Source of the DNA: Geobacillus thermocatenulatus
Lineage (GTDB): Bacteria; Bacillota; Bacilli; Bacillales; Anoxybacillaceae
Length of the DNA stretch: 64,000 nt
Direction of reading: 5' to 3'
Assembly (NCBI RefSeq): GCF_002217655.1
Contig: NZ_NEWK01000002.1
Location: 1,055,164-1,119,163, forward strand
A program made the translations under genes and the position numbers. The notes under the pieces are model-generated. The model did not search any database and was not told the origin of the DNA. It was given only the letters and a program-made list of their open reading frames with translations. Shown one piece after another: positions 29,861 through 41,134 of this stretch (position 1 is its first letter; every line of letters starts with the position of its first letter).

Positions 29861-29890
29861 AAAAGCCACTCCATGCTTGGAATGGCTTTT
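29861..29890 (-). terminator. Terminator of yjzC
   Basis: AAAAGCCACTCC-ATGCTT-GGAATGGCTTTT stem between the yjzC stop and the clpB promoter. Confidence 0.8.
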
Positions 29891-29898
29891 GTTCTGCT

Positions 29899-30078
29899 TC
29901 ACGTTTTGCGCAAATACGTCCAATGCCGGTTATGGTTCGACGTTTCCGGGAACGTATCGCCGGCTTTCAGTTTCAGCTTTTTCGGGTGTTTCACGTTGTC
30001 TCCCGTTTCGCCGATTTCAATGTATACACCGTTGTTCGGCGCTTTATCGCCTGGTTTGAAATGGCGCGGTTGGCCCAT
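29899..30078 (-). CDS. yjzC: YjzC-family small protein
   Basis: 59 residues: [20 protein letters not shown] at the start and [11 protein letters not shown] at the end match the YjzC family, a small soluble protein of unknown function next to argF in Bacillus. The ATG at 30078 is nine bases after AGGGGG; an ATG three codons upstream is too close to the ribosome site. Confidence 0.85.
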   Translation of the reverse strand: MGQPRHFKPGDKAPNNGVYIEIGETGDNVKHPKKLKLKAGDTFPETSNHNRHWTYLRKT

Positions 30079-30226
30079 TTGTTTCATCCCCCTTGCTTCG
30101 ATTGCATTTGTTATCATGCCCGGTTTCATCGCCGTTCATAAGAAGGAAAATGATGGCAGGCCGCAAACGGGACGCCAAGCTGTTCACAACGAAAAAGAGC
30201 TCTCCCCTCGAAATCCTTTTCAAAGT

Positions 30227-30262
30227 GAAAAAGGAACTCCCGAAACGGGAATTCCTTTTTCC
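30227..30262 (-). terminator. Terminator of the arginine operon
   Basis: AAAAAGGAACTCCCG-AAA-CGGGAATTCCTTTTT stem directly after the argF stop codon. Confidence 0.85.
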
Positions 30263-31200
30263 TATAGGATCGACACTAAAATCGCTTTTTGGGCATGAAG
30301 CCGGTTGCCAGCCTGTTCAAAGACGACCGAGTTCGGGCCGTCCATGACGCCGGCCGTCACTTCTTCGCCGCGATGGGCCGGCAGGCAATGCAAAAAGAGG
30401 TAATCCGGTTTGGCCGCTTTGACGAGCTCTTCATTCACCTGGTACGGCTGAAACACGTTCAGCCGCTCGGCGCTTTCGCTTTCTTGCCCCATGCTCGTCC
30501 AAACATCCGTATAAATCGCGTCGGCTCCCGCCACCGCCACAAGCGGGTCGTGCGTCACCGTGACGGCGGCGCCTGTCTGTTCACCGATCCGGCGCGCCGC
30601 CTCGACGTATTCCTCCTTCGGCTCATAGCCCGGCGGACAGGCGATGGCGACATCCATGCCGACTTTGGCGGCCGCAACAAGCAAGGCGTTGGCGACGTTG
30701 TTCCCGTCGCCGACATAGGCGAGTTTGACGCCTTGGAACGTTTTCTTCGCTTCATAAATCGTCAGCAAATCCGCCAGCGCCTGGCACGGATGATCGTCGT
30801 CCGTCAGACCGTTGATGACCGGAACGGACGCATACTCGGCCAACTCCTCGACTTTTTGATGGGCAAATGTGCGAATCATCATGACATCGACGTATTGCGA
30901 CAAGACGCGGGCCGTATCGGCGATCGTTTCGCCGCGGCCAAGCTGCAAATCGTTGCCGTTTAAATACATCGCTTGGCCGCCAAGCTGGATCATGCCGACT
31001 TCAAACGACACGCGCGTGCGCGTTGACGGCTTTTCAAAAATCATCGCCATTGTTTTCCCGGAAAGCGGCGTATACGATACACCGGATTTTTGTTTCGCTT
31101 TTAAATCAGCTGCTAACGACAGCAAGTCCAAAATTTCTTCTGTCGAGAAATCAAGAAGCGTTAAAAAATCTCTCCCTTTTAATGACATGACTGCATTCAT
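30262..31200 (-). CDS. argF: Ornithine carbamoyltransferase
   Basis: 312 residues. It makes citrulline from ornithine and carbamoyl phosphate. Carbamoyl-phosphate loop [24 protein letters not shown] and the ornithine-binding [10 protein letters not shown] are all present. The start ATG overlaps the carB stop by four bases (ATGA), so it is translated in concert with the carbamoyl-phosphate synthase that feeds it. Last gene of the operon. Confidence 0.97.
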   Translation of the reverse strand: MNAVMSLKGRDFLTLLDFSTEEILDLLSLAADLKAKQKSGVSYTPLSGKTMAMIFEKPSTRTRVSFEVGMIQLGGQAMYLNGNDLQLGRGETIADTARVLSQYVDVMMIRTFAHQKVEELAEYASVPVINGLTDDDHPCQALADLLTIYEAKKTFQGVKLAYVGDGNNVANALLVAAAKVGMDVAIACPPGYEPKEEYVEAARRIGEQTGAAVTVTHDPLVAVAGADAIYTDVWTSMGQESESAERLNVFQPYQVNEELVKAAKPDYLFLHCLPAHRGEEVTAGVMDGPNSVVFEQAGNRLHAQKAILVSIL

Positions 31201-34200
31201 GCGATCACCGCCTGTTCTGCCTGTTTTTTCTTTTCCAACCAGCCGTGGATCGGCTGCACATCAAGATGATCGACATCGAGCGCCTGCAAGAAGAGCTTCA
31301 ATGTCTCACGTTCCGTGAAGACGAGCAATTGTCGGGACAACGCAGTCATTCGTTTGTTTGCCTCATCTTCTTCTTTGCCCAAGTTGATCACCGCGAGCGC
31401 CGTGTCGCGCTTCACCCAATCGGCAAATGAACCATCTGAAACGATGGTCAGCTGTTTCGCTGTCATCTCCGCCTCCAGTTCGGCGTCGATGTTGCCGATG
31501 ACGTAGATCTCGTTCGCGTTCGCTTTCTTTTGCAAATACGGATAAAATGCTTTATACGCCGCTTCTTCTTTCGTCGCAGCGATGCTGATGCCTTCACCGG
31601 TCGATTTCATCTCCGGTCCAACCATCGGGTCAACCCCCGGCAGCTTATGGCTCGAAAAGACCGGATACTTTAACACGGCGTACGGCATGACCGCCAATCC
31701 GCGCGCTTTGTCGTCCACGATGTCGACAAGCGATTTCCCAAGCAATAATTTTGTCGCAATTTGCGCCAGCGGCACGCCGGTCGTTTTGCTGACGATCGGC
31801 ACCGTCCGGCTCGCGCGCGGGTTCACTTCAAGGACGTATACATTGCCGTCCGCAATGACGTATTGGATGTTCATGATTCCTTTAAAGCCAAGCTTTTTGG
31901 CGATCCGGCCCGCATAGTCGATGATTTTCGCTTTTTCTTCGTCTGTGAGCGTCTGCGCCGGCAGCCAAGCATAGCTGTCGCCGGAATGGACGCCGGCTTT
32001 TTCGACATGTTCGATAATCGTCGGCAGTAAAATGTCCGTCCCATCCGTGGCGATGTCGGCCTCTGCCTCTTTCCCATCCAAATACGCATCAATCAAAATC
32101 GGATATGTCAACTCGCCTTGCTCAATCAAAGCGGCGAGCTGCGCCTCGCTATGGACGATAAACATGCCGCGCCCGCCGATGACGTACGATGGACGAAGCA
32201 GCACCGGGTAGCCGATCTCAGCCGCTTTGGCGGCGAGCTCCTCGGCGTTGTTCGCCATCAAGCCCGGTACGTGCGGGATGTCAAGGTCCTCAAGCAACTG
32301 GTAAAAACGGTCGCGGTCCTCGAGCTGATCAATCATATCGTACGTGACGCCCAGCAGCGGCACGCCGGCTTCTTCAAGCCCTTTGACCAAATTGATGGCC
32401 GTCTGGCCGCCAAATTGGACGATGACATGTTTGATTTGCTCCGCTTCAATGACATCCAAGACGCTCTCTAAGGTAAGTGGCTCAAAGTAAAGGCGATCGG
32501 CGACGGCAAAGTCCGTGCTGACGGTTTCCGGATTGTTGTTGATCATCACCGTTTCATAGCCTTCTTTTTGCAAGGCGAACACGCTATGAACGGAGCTGTA
32601 GTCAAACTCAATGCCTTGGCCGATGCGGATCGGTCCGGCTCCAATGATCAGCACTTTCTCCTTGCCGCTCGCTTTCTTCCGCTCGTCTTCGCCGAAATAG
32701 GTCGAGTAGTAATAATCCGTTTCCGAATGAAATTCGGCCGCACACGTGTCGACCATCTTGTACGACGGCGTGATGCCAAGCTCTTTTCGCTTTTTCCGCA
32801 CGTCAAGCTCCGACACGCCCCACGTTTCAGCCAAAAAGGCGTCGCTAAATCCTTTTTCTTTCAAAAAGCGGAACGTCGGCTCATCGATCGTATCAATCGT
32901 GGTGGCTGCCGCCTGTTTTTCGAGCACCACGAGCCGTTCGAACGAAGCAAGGAAAAAGCGGTCAATTTTCGTCCATTCATGGATCTCCTCCACCGCCACC
33001 CCGCGGCGGAGCAGTTCCAAAATCGCGAAAAAGCGGCGGTCGTCTTTGTCAACAAGCAGCTGTTTCAGCTCGTCATTCGCTTTCGCCGCAAGCTCCGGCC
33101 CAAACAGTCCATTGTTTTTTCCTTCAAGCGACTGCACCGCTTTTTGGAACGCCCGCTCCATGTTGCGGTCGATCGCCATCACTTCCCCGGTCGCCTTCAT
33201 TTGCGTGCCGAGCTTCCGGTCCGCATGCGGAAACTTGTCAAACGGCAGGCGCGGAAACTTGACGACGACGTAGTCTAATGCCGGTTCGAAGCTGGCGTAC
33301 GTCGTTTTCGTCACTGGATTGACGAGTTCCGCAAGCGTATAGCCGACCGCGAGCTTCGCGGCAATACGGGCGATCGGGTAGCCGGTCGCCTTGGACGCCA
33401 GCGCCGACGAGCGGCTGACGCGCGGGTTGACTTCAATCAAGTAATATTGTTTGCTGTTCGGATCCAAGGCGAACTGAATGTTGCAACCGCCGATGATCCC
33501 CAATGCGGAAATGATTTTCACCGCCGACGAACGGAGCATTTGGTACTCCTCATCGGTCAACGTCTGCGATGGTGCGACGACGATCGAATCGCCCGTGTGG
33601 ATGCCGACTGGATCGACGTTTTCCATATTGCAAACCGTGATGCACGTATTCGACTGGTCGCGCATCACTTCGTATTCAATTTCTTTAAACCCGGCGACGC
33701 TCCGTTCGATCAAACATTGGCGGATCGGGCTTTCGGCAAGCCCTTTTTCCACGAGCGCAAGAAACTGCTCCATGTTTTCGGCAATGCCGCCGCCTGTCCC
33801 GCCGAGCGTATACGCGGGACGAATAATGATCGGAAAACCGATTTGTTCGGCAAACGCGACCGCTTCCTCGACGCTTGTGACAATTTCGCTCTCCGGCACC
33901 GGTTCGCCAAGCTCATGCATTAACGCGCGGAACGCTTCGCGGTCTTCCCCGCGCTTAATGGCTTCAATCGGTGTTCCGAGCAGTCTCACCCCGTATTTTT
34001 CCAGCACGCCGGCTTCATGCAACTGAAACGCCATGTTGAGCCCGGTCTGGCCGCCGAATGTGGCCAGCAGCCCGTCCGGGCGTTCTTTGGCAATAATCGC
34101 TTCAACCGCCTCGACGGTGAGCGGTTCAAAATACACGGCATCGGCATGAACTTCATCGGTCATAATCGTCGCCGGATTGTTGTTCACTAAAATGACGCGG

Positions 34201-34325
34201 TATCCTTCTTCCTTTAAGGCGATGCACGCCTGCGTTCCCGAGTAATCAAACTCGGCGGCCTGGCCGATGACAATCGGCCCCGACCCGATCAGGAGAATCG
34301 ATTGAAGCGATGTATCTTTAGGCAT
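31197..34325 (-). CDS. carB: Carbamoyl-phosphate synthase large subunit, arginine-specific
   Basis: 1042 residues in two homologous ATP-grasp halves ([17 protein letters not shown] and [17 protein letters not shown] begin them), then an MGS-like C-terminal region. It is slightly shorter than pyrimidine-pathway CarB, as expected for the arginine paralogue. ATG at 34325 overlaps the carA stop by eight bases. Regulation should follow ArgR at argC rather than PyrR. Confidence 0.95.
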   Translation of the reverse strand: MPKDTSLQSILLIGSGPIVIGQAAEFDYSGTQACIALKEEGYRVILVNNNPATIMTDEVHADAVYFEPLTVEAVEAIIAKERPDGLLATFGGQTGLNMAFQLHEAGVLEKYGVRLLGTPIEAIKRGEDREAFRALMHELGEPVPESEIVTSVEEAVAFAEQIGFPIIIRPAYTLGGTGGGIAENMEQFLALVEKGLAESPIRQCLIERSVAGFKEIEYEVMRDQSNTCITVCNMENVDPVGIHTGDSIVVAPSQTLTDEEYQMLRSSAVKIISALGIIGGCNIQFALDPNSKQYYLIEVNPRVSRSSALASKATGYPIARIAAKLAVGYTLAELVNPVTKTTYASFEPALDYVVVKFPRLPFDKFPHADRKLGTQMKATGEVMAIDRNMERAFQKAVQSLEGKNNGLFGPELAAKANDELKQLLVDKDDRRFFAILELLRRGVAVEEIHEWTKIDRFFLASFERLVVLEKQAAATTIDTIDEPTFRFLKEKGFSDAFLAETWGVSELDVRKKRKELGITPSYKMVDTCAAEFHSETDYYYSTYFGEDERKKASGKEKVLIIGAGPIRIGQGIEFDYSSVHSVFALQKEGYETVMINNNPETVSTDFAVADRLYFEPLTLESVLDVIEAEQIKHVIVQFGGQTAINLVKGLEEAGVPLLGVTYDMIDQLEDRDRFYQLLEDLDIPHVPGLMANNAEELAAKAAEIGYPVLLRPSYVIGGRGMFIVHSEAQLAALIEQGELTYPILIDAYLDGKEAEADIATDGTDILLPTIIEHVEKAGVHSGDSYAWLPAQTLTDEEKAKIIDYAGRIAKKLGFKGIMNIQYVIADGNVYVLEVNPRASRTVPIVSKTTGVPLAQIATKLLLGKSLVDIVDDKARGLAVMPYAVLKYPVFSSHKLPGVDPMVGPEMKSTGEGISIAATKEEAAYKAFYPYLQKKANANEIYVIGNIDAELEAEMTAKQLTIVSDGSFADWVKRDTALAVINLGKEEDEANKRMTALSRQLLVFTERETLKLFLQALDVDHLDVQPIHGWLEKKKQAEQAVIA

Positions 34326-35382
34326 AGACGTTCTCTCCCTTAAACACGGTTTGCAAAAATTCGTCGAAAATATAGCCGGTATCGTGCGGCCCCGGATGCG
34401 CCTCCGGGTGATATTGCACCGACAAAATCGGTTTATGGCGATGGACGATGCCTTCGACCGAGCCGTCGTTGACGTTGATGAAGCGAATGTCAAACGGCGC
34501 GCCGACCAAGCTTCCCTCTTTGACGACATAACTATGGTTTTGCGATGTCATCATCACGTTTTGCTTCACCGCGTCCCACACCGGCTGGTTGGCGCCGCGA
34601 TGCCCGAAGCGAAGCTTTTCCGTATCCGCCCCGTACGCCAAGGCGACGAGCTGATGGCCAAGGCAGATGGCGAGAGTCGGATATCGGTCGATGAGCCGGC
34701 GGATCGCCGGGAGCTGGGGGCTTAACTGTTTCGGATCGCCCGGGCCGTTCGAGAGCACAAGTCCGTCCGGTTTCAGCGCATCAATCGCTTCCGGCGCCGT
34801 ATCATGCGGCACGACCGTCACCCGGCATCCGCGTGCAAGGAGCGACTGCAAAATCGACTTTTTATAGCCGAAATCGATGAGCACCAAATGCGGCCCGGCT
34901 TCGCCGTATGTTTCGATCGTTTTCGTTGACACCGCGCGCACGGGAAACACCGCTTCCTCATCCGCAACGGCTGGAATCGGCGACAAACTTAATTCCGCCA
35001 TCATCGTTCCAGCGGTGCGGATTTCTTTCACAAGGGCGCGCGTGTCCACGTGCGTGAGAAGCGGAATGTTCCAATGCTGCAAGTATTCCGCCAGACTGTA
35101 TTTCGCCCCGTAATGAAACCCTTCTCGGCTCGCCTCGTAGACGACGACCGCTTCCACATGCGGCCGCTTGCTTTCAAAATCGTCTTCGTTGATGCCGTAA
35201 TTGCCGATCAGCGGGTACGTAAAAACGATGATTTGGTTTTTATACGACGGGTCGGTCAACACTTCTTGATACCCGGTCATGCCGGTGAAAAAAACGATCT
35301 CCCCGCTCACCTTTTCTTCAAGCGGAGCGGCGAGCTCCCCGCTGAACGTTTTTCCGCTCGCCACATGCAAGTACGCTTTCAT
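34318..35382 (-). CDS. carA: Carbamoyl-phosphate synthase small subunit, arginine-specific
   Basis: 354 residues. Class I glutamine amidotransferase: nucleophile Cys in AICLGHQLVALAYG and the His/Glu pair in VQYHPEAHPGPHD. It supplies ammonia to CarB. ATG at 35382 follows GAGGTGGC; the frame extends 13 codons upstream without support. An 88-bp gap separates it from argD; the gap shows no clear promoter. Confidence 0.95.
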   Translation of the reverse strand: MKAYLHVASGKTFSGELAAPLEEKVSGEIVFFTGMTGYQEVLTDPSYKNQIIVFTYPLIGNYGINEDDFESKRPHVEAVVVYEASREGFHYGAKYSLAEYLQHWNIPLLTHVDTRALVKEIRTAGTMMAELSLSPIPAVADEEAVFPVRAVSTKTIETYGEAGPHLVLIDFGYKKSILQSLLARGCRVTVVPHDTAPEAIDALKPDGLVLSNGPGDPKQLSPQLPAIRRLIDRYPTLAICLGHQLVALAYGADTEKLRFGHRGANQPVWDAVKQNVMMTSQNHSYVVKEGSLVGAPFDIRFINVNDGSVEGIVHRHKPILSVQYHPEAHPGPHDTGYIFDEFLQTVFKGENVYA

Positions 35383-35470
35383 TGGCGCCACCTCATCGTT
35401 TGAGTTTTTATAACCGTTCAAGAATTTTTATGCATGAACAGGAATAAAAATTAAGCCGTCGGCCGTCCGT

Positions 35471-36631
35471 TTACAAGACGGCTGAGGCGTTGGCGTTGTT
35501 CAACACGTTTGTTAAAATGTCCACCGCTTCATCGATTTCCGCTTTCGTCACGACAAGCGGCGGCAGCAGGCGAATCACCTTCGGACCCGCCGAGAGGACA
35601 AGCAAGCCGTTTTCGTGAATCAATGGCAACAGCGGCGCAACGTCCGTCTGGCACTCGATTCCAACCAGCAGCCCGAGCCCGCGCACATCGTTGACGATGT
35701 CAAGCGAAGCGAGCGCTTCGGTCAACCGTTCAAGCAAATAATTTCCCTTTTCTTGCACCTCTTGCAAAAACGCCGGATCAAACACGGCTTCAAGCGTCGC
35801 CTTGGCGGCGGCCATCGCGATCGGGTTGCCGCCAAACGTCGACCCGTGCACCCCAGGCCCAAACGACTCTTTCAAAAACGCTTTGCCGATCATCGCCCCA
35901 ACCGGAATGCCGCTGCCAAGCCCTTTCGCTGCGGTGATGATGTCCGGCTCCACATCAAAGTGCTGGTACGCAAACGGCTTCCCGGTCCGGCCGATGCCGG
36001 TTTGCACCTCATCGATGATCAAAAGCGCGCCGTGTTGTTGGCACAGCTCCGCCGCCGTCTGCAAAAACGCCGGATCTACCGGGCGGACGCCGCCTTCCCC
36101 TTGGACGACCTCAAGCATGACTGCCGCCACGTCCTCGCTCATCGCCTGCTTGAGCGCGTCGACATCATCCAGCGGCAAGTGAATGAATTCCGGAAGCAGC
36201 GGACCAAAACCGCTATGCACTTTCTCCTGCCCGGTCGCCGCCATCGTCGCGAACGTCCGGCCGTGAAACGATTGGAAAAACGTGATCACTTTGTGTCGTC
36301 CGGTATGTTTGCGCGCCAGCTTCAGCGCCGCCTCGTTCGCTTCCGCCCCGCTGTTGCAGAAAAAAACATAATCGCCGGCGCTGTGGGCAACAAGCAAGGA
36401 GGCGACCTCTTCTTGAATCGGGATCGTAAACAAGTTCGAGACGTGCCAATATTGATTCAGCTGCGTTTCAACCGCCTTTTGCACGTGCGGATGGCGATGG
36501 CCGAGATTGCAGACGGCAATGCCGGAAACAAAGTCGAGATATTGTTTTCCGTTTACATCGGTCACCACCGTCCCTTTGGCCGACTGGACAGCAATCTTCC
36601 AACGGTTGTAAGTCGGAAACAGCGCGCTCAT
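35471..36631 (-). CDS. argD: Acetylornithine aminotransferase
   Basis: 386 residues. PLP-dependent class III transaminase with [35 protein letters not shown] and the PLP lysine in [14 protein letters not shown]. It converts N-acetylglutamate semialdehyde to acetylornithine. ATG at 36631 follows the argB stop by two bases, with GTGGGGGT at the end of argB as ribosome site. Confidence 0.96.
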   Translation of the reverse strand: MSALFPTYNRWKIAVQSAKGTVVTDVNGKQYLDFVSGIAVCNLGHRHPHVQKAVETQLNQYWHVSNLFTIPIQEEVASLLVAHSAGDYVFFCNSGAEANEAALKLARKHTGRHKVITFFQSFHGRTFATMAATGQEKVHSGFGPLLPEFIHLPLDDVDALKQAMSEDVAAVMLEVVQGEGGVRPVDPAFLQTAAELCQQHGALLIIDEVQTGIGRTGKPFAYQHFDVEPDIITAAKGLGSGIPVGAMIGKAFLKESFGPGVHGSTFGGNPIAMAAAKATLEAVFDPAFLQEVQEKGNYLLERLTEALASLDIVNDVRGLGLLVGIECQTDVAPLLPLIHENGLLVLSAGPKVIRLLPPLVVTKAEIDEAVDILTNVLNNANASAVL

Positions 36632-36633
36632 TA

Positions 36634-37413
36634 TTAGTAGACCCCCACTTCGTTTTCTTTCCGAATCGTTGTCCCATACCACATTCCGTTCTGATAAAAC
36701 GTCGTTTTGCCGCTGACGATCATCACCTCGGGCAGCGCATCGGACAAGGCGGAGAGCGCCGCTTGCACTTTTGGGATCATCCCGCCCGTGATGACGCCGT
36801 CTTCGATCAGTCGTTCAATCATTTCCACCGTCGCCTCGGCCACAAGCGCGCCGTCTCGCAAAATGCCGGGCACGTTCGTCACAAACGCGAGCTGGCTGGC
36901 GCCGATGGCCGCTGCGACCGCCCCGGCGGCCGTGTCGGCGTTAATGTTGTACGTTTGCCCGTTTTGGTCGATGCCAAGCGGGGAAATGACCGGGATGTAG
37001 CCCGCCACAAGCAGCGTGCGCAACAGCTGGGAACGAACGGTTTTCACACGGCCGACATAGCCGAGTTTGGCCAAGTCGATCGGTTCCGCTTCGAATAGCC
37101 CCCCGTCCACGCCGGAAACGCCGACCGCCGGCAAGCCGTTCTGCCTGAGCATCGCGACAAGCTGTTTGTTCACTTTGCCGGAGAGCACCATTTCCACAAC
37201 CGCGAGCACGTCTTTCGTCGTCTTCCGCAAGCCGTTGACAAACTCGCTCGGCACCCCCAGCTTTTTCAGCATCTGTCCGATTTCCGGCCCGCCGCCGTGG
37301 ACGATGACAACATCCATCCCTTGTTCCCGCATCGTTCTGACGCTGGCAAAAAAGGCGGGAGACAGCTCATCGAGCACGCTGCCGCCGCATTTGATGACGA
37401 CCGTTTTCCCCAT
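36634..37413 (-). CDS. argB: Acetylglutamate kinase
   Basis: 259 residues of the amino-acid kinase family: [12 protein letters not shown] at the N-terminus, [31 protein letters not shown] and [10 protein letters not shown]. It phosphorylates N-acetylglutamate. As in Bacillus, the N-terminal helix needed for the hexameric, arginine-inhibited form is absent, so feedback control probably falls on ArgJ. Start ATG 37413 after GGGGAGAG. Confidence 0.96.
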   Translation of the reverse strand: MGKTVVIKCGGSVLDELSPAFFASVRTMREQGMDVVIVHGGGPEIGQMLKKLGVPSEFVNGLRKTTKDVLAVVEMVLSGKVNKQLVAMLRQNGLPAVGVSGVDGGLFEAEPIDLAKLGYVGRVKTVRSQLLRTLLVAGYIPVISPLGIDQNGQTYNINADTAAGAVAAAIGASQLAFVTNVPGILRDGALVAEATVEMIERLIEDGVITGGMIPKVQAALSALSDALPEVMIVSGKTTFYQNGMWYGTTIRKENEVGVY

Positions 37414-37425
37414 CGTTCTCTCCCC

Positions 37426-38658
37426 TTACGTCCGGTAGCTGGCGTTAATTTTCACATAATCGTATGTCAAGTCGCAGCCCCACGCTACGCCGAAGCCATC
37501 GCCCAAGTGCAAATCCACCTCAATGACGACGGTCTCTTGCTGTAAATACGCCGTCGCTTCTTCTTCCGAGAACAGCTGCGGCTCGCTTCCTTTCAGCATC
37601 ACAATCGGCCCGATCGCGACATCAACATTGTCCGGATTCACTTCAGCATCCGAATAGCCGATCGCGCCGATGATCCGCCCCCAATTGGCGTCCGCGCCGT
37701 AAACGGCCGTTTTCACTAAGTTGGAGCCAACGATTTGCTTGGCGATCTTTTTCGCTTCGTCGTCCGTTTTTGCGCCGCGCACGCGAACTTCAATCAATTT
37801 TGTTGCCCCTTCGCCGTCTTTGGCAATTTGCTTCGCCAAGTCTTCGCACGTTTTCCGCAGCGCTTCATAAAAGTTTTCCCAGTCCGGATGATCTGGCGTC
37901 AATTCATCGTTTCCGGCAAGCCCGCTCGCCATCACGACGACCATATCATTTGTCGACGTATCGCCGTCAACCGTAATTTGGTTAAACGACACATCGGTAA
38001 TCGATCGCAGCGCAGCATGCAGCACCGGCGACGAAATATTGGCATCGGTCGTAATGAACGCGAGCATCGTCGCCATGTTCGGATGGATCATCCCCGACCC
38101 TTTCGCCGCCCCGCCGACGGTGACCGTTTTCCCATCGACGGTCGTTTGGTAACAGGCGCGCTTCATCACCGTATCCGTCGTTAAAATCGCCGTTTGAAAC
38201 GCCTCCGCATCCGCCGCTGTCGCCCCTGGGACGAGCTGTTTGATGCCGGCGCGGATTTTCTCCATCGGCAAGCATTCGCCAATGACGCCGGTGGAAGCTA
38301 CCGCCACATAATGCGGCGCGAGGCCGAATTGTTTCGCGCACAATTCGCGCATTTCATAAGCGTCTTTGAGCCCTTGCGCACCGGTGCAGGCGTTCGCGCA
38401 GGCGCTGTTGACGATGACCGCCTGCAATTTTTGTTCTACAGCGAGGCTCGCCTGCGTCACTTTGAGCGGCGCCGCCTGAAAATGGCTTTGCGTATACACC
38501 GCCGCCGCCGAAGCGGGCACGTCGCATAGAATAACCCCTAAATCGTTTTTCGAGTAGCGCAGCCCGGCGTGCCCCCCAGCCGCTTGAAATCCTTTCGGCG
38601 TAACCACTGTTCCGTCGGCGACCGCCGCCACTTGCCCCGTTTGTTTTGTGATCGTCAT
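37426..38658 (-). CDS. argJ: Bifunctional ornithine acetyltransferase / N-acetylglutamate synthase
   Basis: 410 residues. It recycles the acetyl group from acetylornithine to glutamate and also uses acetyl-CoA. The self-cleavage site is GMIHPNMATMLAFI, where Thr of A-T-M-L becomes the nucleophile of the beta chain. ATG at 38658 follows AAGGGGA. It sits between argC (16 bp) and argB (12 bp). Confidence 0.96.
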   Translation of the reverse strand: MTITKQTGQVAAVADGTVVTPKGFQAAGGHAGLRYSKNDLGVILCDVPASAAAVYTQSHFQAAPLKVTQASLAVEQKLQAVIVNSACANACTGAQGLKDAYEMRELCAKQFGLAPHYVAVASTGVIGECLPMEKIRAGIKQLVPGATAADAEAFQTAILTTDTVMKRACYQTTVDGKTVTVGGAAKGSGMIHPNMATMLAFITTDANISSPVLHAALRSITDVSFNQITVDGDTSTNDMVVVMASGLAGNDELTPDHPDWENFYEALRKTCEDLAKQIAKDGEGATKLIEVRVRGAKTDDEAKKIAKQIVGSNLVKTAVYGADANWGRIIGAIGYSDAEVNPDNVDVAIGPIVMLKGSEPQLFSEEEATAYLQQETVVIEVDLHLGDGFGVAWGCDLTYDYVKINASYRT

Positions 38659-38674
38659 CGTTTTTCCCCTTCCC

Positions 38675-39712
38675 TCACGGATAGATCGGCAAGGAGTGGA
38701 GGCCCTCAGCCTCATCCCAGCCCATCATCAAGTTGAAGTTTTGCACCGCCTGCCCGGCAGCCCCTTTCAGTAAATTATCGATCACCGACACGACCGTTAC
38801 CCGTCCCGTCCGTTCATCATAGGCGAGGCCGATGTCGCAATAATTTGAGCCGTACACTTCTTTTGTCGCGGGAAACTGTCCAAGTTGACGGATGCGGACA
38901 AACGGCGAACCTTCATAACTTGTTTTATATAAATCTACTAAGTCGTTTGGTGAAATCGGCTGTTTCGCCTTCGCATAAATCGTCGCCATAATGCCTCGCG
39001 TCATCGGGATCAAATGAGTGCTGAACGTAATCGGCGCCACCGCTTCATTCCACATCTGCAGCGTTTGCTCAATTTCCGGAATATGCTGATGGACGTTCAC
39101 TTTATAAATTTTCACGTTTTCGTTCACTTCGGAAAAATGCGTCCCAAGCCCTGCTTTCCGTCCCGCGCCCGATACGCCCGATTTGGCGTCCACGATGATC
39201 GAGTCCCCTTCAATCAGACTGTTCTTCACGAGCGGGGCGAGACCAAGCAGCGTCGCCGTCGGATAACAGCCCGGGTTGGATAAGAGCACAGCCTCGCGCA
39301 CCGCTTCCCGATTCCACTCGGTCAGCCCATACACCGCATTTTGCAAATATTCCGCCGGCGCCGCTTCACGACCGTACCATTGTTCGTACACCGCTCCGTC
39401 TTTCAAACGGAAATCCCCGGATAAATCGATCACTTTCACTCCCCGATCCACGAGCGCCGGCGCCCACTCCCCCGACACCCCGGGCGGCGTGGCGAAAAAG
39501 ACCGCATCGTAACGGGAAAGCGCCTCGATGTCAAGTTTATGCAACACCGCACTATCGACCGCGCCGACGTGCGGGAAACTTTCCGATAAATGCATTCCGT
39601 CCTGCGACGACGAGAAAACATCGCAGCGGCCCACATGCGGATGCTTGTATAGCAAGCGGAACAGCTCCGCGCCGCTGTACCCCGTCGCCCCGATAATGGC
39701 TACGTTCATCAT
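38675..39712 (-). CDS. argC: N-acetyl-gamma-glutamyl-phosphate reductase
   Basis: 345 residues. Rossmann motif IIGATGYSGAELFRLL, active-site Cys in LLSNPGCYPTAT, and His in IPEIEQ and HLIPMTRG regions. First gene of argCJBD-carAB-argF. Two adjacent ATG codons (39712, 39709) follow GAGGGGG; the first gives the usual 345-residue protein. Confidence 0.95.
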   Translation of the reverse strand: MMNVAIIGATGYSGAELFRLLYKHPHVGRCDVFSSSQDGMHLSESFPHVGAVDSAVLHKLDIEALSRYDAVFFATPPGVSGEWAPALVDRGVKVIDLSGDFRLKDGAVYEQWYGREAAPAEYLQNAVYGLTEWNREAVREAVLLSNPGCYPTATLLGLAPLVKNSLIEGDSIIVDAKSGVSGAGRKAGLGTHFSEVNENVKIYKVNVHQHIPEIEQTLQMWNEAVAPITFSTHLIPMTRGIMATIYAKAKQPISPNDLVDLYKTSYEGSPFVRIRQLGQFPATKEVYGSNYCDIGLAYDERTGRVTVVSVIDNLLKGAAGQAVQNFNLMMGWDEAEGLHSLPIYP

Positions 39713-39746
39713 GTTCCCCCTCACCCGTATGCCTCATGTAGTTCTC

Positions 39747-39800
39747 ATTATAATACTGTATAAAAATAAAATCAAATGTATATTTAATAATTTTTGAGGA
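39747..39800 (-). promoter_or_regulatory. Arginine operon promoter with probable ArgR sites
   Basis: Minus strand: -35 TTGATT (39770-39775), 17-bp spacer, -10 TATAAT (39747-39752). The spacer and upstream DNA are very A/T-rich with arg-box-like segments (for example TGTATAAAAATAAAATCAAA on the plus strand, 39757-39776), fitting ArgR repression. Individual ArgR boxes cannot be delimited by eye. Confidence 0.7.
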
Positions 39801-39967
39801 TTTTTTTCTTGCCCCTCCCTCCGTCTATGGGAAACGAATACCGATTTGTCCCCGCATCCAAGGTGCATCCTTGACTCCATCGCCCTCATGTCCTCGGGAT
39901 GCAAAGACTTTCACAAACGATTCCATCGATGTTCAACAAGTTTTCAATCTTTCCACTATCCTTATAT

Positions 39968-39995
39968 TGACTTCCCTCTTTTTTCCTGTACACTT
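39968..39995 (+). promoter_or_regulatory. Promoter of the first fnr gene
   Basis: TTGACT and TACACT are separated by 16 bp. No TGTGA-N6-TCACA site is visible near it, unlike the second fnr gene. Confidence 0.5.
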
Positions 39996-40032
39996 TTAGA
40001 TAGCGATACATTTTACGTAAGGTTGTGATCGG

Positions 40033-40719
40033 ATGAACGAGATGGAATCTCGTGAATGGCAGAAGTGGCTTACATCGCTTGGGCGCGATCTTCGCGTTGA
40101 GAAGGGAACATACTTGTTTCAAGAAGGGGAAAAAGCAGGCGACCTTTACTATATCCAATCGGGGAAAATCCAAATCAGCAAAATGGACATGGACGGACGG
40201 GAGCTCGCGCTGCGCATTTGCAGCGAGGGCGATTTGATCGGCGAGCTGACGTTGTTTTGTCCTGGAGCCCGCTACATGCTGACGGCGAAAGTGCTGGAAG
40301 ACAGCGTCGTTTCCGCCATTCCGCGCGAAAGGCTTGAACAAGAGCTCGCCAACAATCCGACGCTGGCGATCGAGTTGATGAAATGGATGAGCCTCCATTT
40401 CCGCAAAACGCAGACGAAGTTCCGCGACTTGATTTTACACGGCAAAAAAGGAGCGCTCTATTCAACGCTCATCCGTTTGTGCAACAGCTACGGCGTCATG
40501 AAAGAAGACGGCATTTTGATCGACGTGCCGCTGACGAACCAAGAGCTTGCCAACTTTTGCGGCACCGCCCGCGAAGTTGTCAACCGCATGCTCGGCGATT
40601 TGCGGAAAAAAGGCGTCATCTCCGTGGAAAAAGGAAAAATTTGCGTCCACAACTTGCAATACTTGCGCGACGAAATCGCCTGCGAAGGCTGCCCGCCCGA
40701 GCTGTGCCGCATTGACTAA
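40033..40719 (+). CDS. fnr: Fnr-type regulator with C-terminal CX2CX4C cluster motif (paralogue 1)
   Basis: 228 residues of the Crp/Fnr family: a cyclic-nucleotide-like beta roll (LFQEGEKAGDLYYIQSGKIQ, EGDLIGELTLF), a dimer helix (RKTQTKFRDLILHGKKGALY) and a helix-turn-helix (TNQELANFCGTAREVVNRML). The C-terminus ACEGCPPELC carries C217, C220 and C225, the CX2CX4C pattern that ligates the oxygen-labile [4Fe-4S] cluster in B. subtilis Fnr. It likely activates anaerobic genes such as those at 58-63 kb. Its paralogue is at 61638-62336. Confidence 0.88.
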   Translation: MNEMESREWQKWLTSLGRDLRVEKGTYLFQEGEKAGDLYYIQSGKIQISKMDMDGRELALRICSEGDLIGELTLFCPGARYMLTAKVLEDSVVSAIPRERLEQELANNPTLAIELMKWMSLHFRKTQTKFRDLILHGKKGALYSTLIRLCNSYGVMKEDGILIDVPLTNQELANFCGTAREVVNRMLGDLRKKGVISVEKGKICVHNLQYLRDEIACEGCPPELCRID

Positions 40720-40752
40720 CGGGCGGGTGCGGTGAAAAAGAAGGAGGCTGTC

Positions 40753-40785
40753 TCAAAAGGTCGTTAAACCGACCTTTTGAGGACA
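40753..40785 (+). terminator. Terminator of the first fnr gene
   Basis: TCAAAAGGTCG-TTAAA-CCGACCTTTTGA, a perfect 12-bp stem 35 bp after the stop. The next 300 bp up to the ISLre2 left end hold only possible IS end fragments. Confidence 0.6.
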
Positions 40786-41134
40786 TCCTCTGTTTCTTTT
40801 TCTTATCATTTGGTTCCCGAGTCCGACAGTTTTGAGGCCATTTTAGGCAAATGAAACTGGCCAAAGTGCTGTTATATCAAAGATTTCGCGATGTGGATCC
40901 TAGAAAAAATAAAACGCCGAATTTCATAGGCACACGACTTAATAAGTGTGAGTAAAATATTTATGGGTGGCATTCCGAAATGATCCCCGACGAGGTTTGC
41001 GAACTTTTGTTTGCGACGCTCGTCGGGCCACCAAGCGCAGCGCGGTAGAATAAGCAAAGGTCATGCAAAACGGACTCTCTCCCTGCTACGATGGTAATTG
41101 TCAGCATCAGCCGAAAACAGGAGGGAGAGAGTCC

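Noticed and set aside
32568-33278. Long plus-strand open frames opposite carB, clpB, argD and fabF.
   Set aside because: High-G+C codon usage on the real strand opens shadow frames; none has a ribosome site or recognisable domain.
34326-34529. N-terminal extension of carB of about 68 residues.
   Set aside because: It lies entirely within carA; the ATG at 34325 begins the standard CarB sequence.
40860-41075. Possible tRNA or structured RNA before the ISLre2 copy.
   Set aside because: No cloverleaf or known motif could be folded; it looks like IS flanking sequence.
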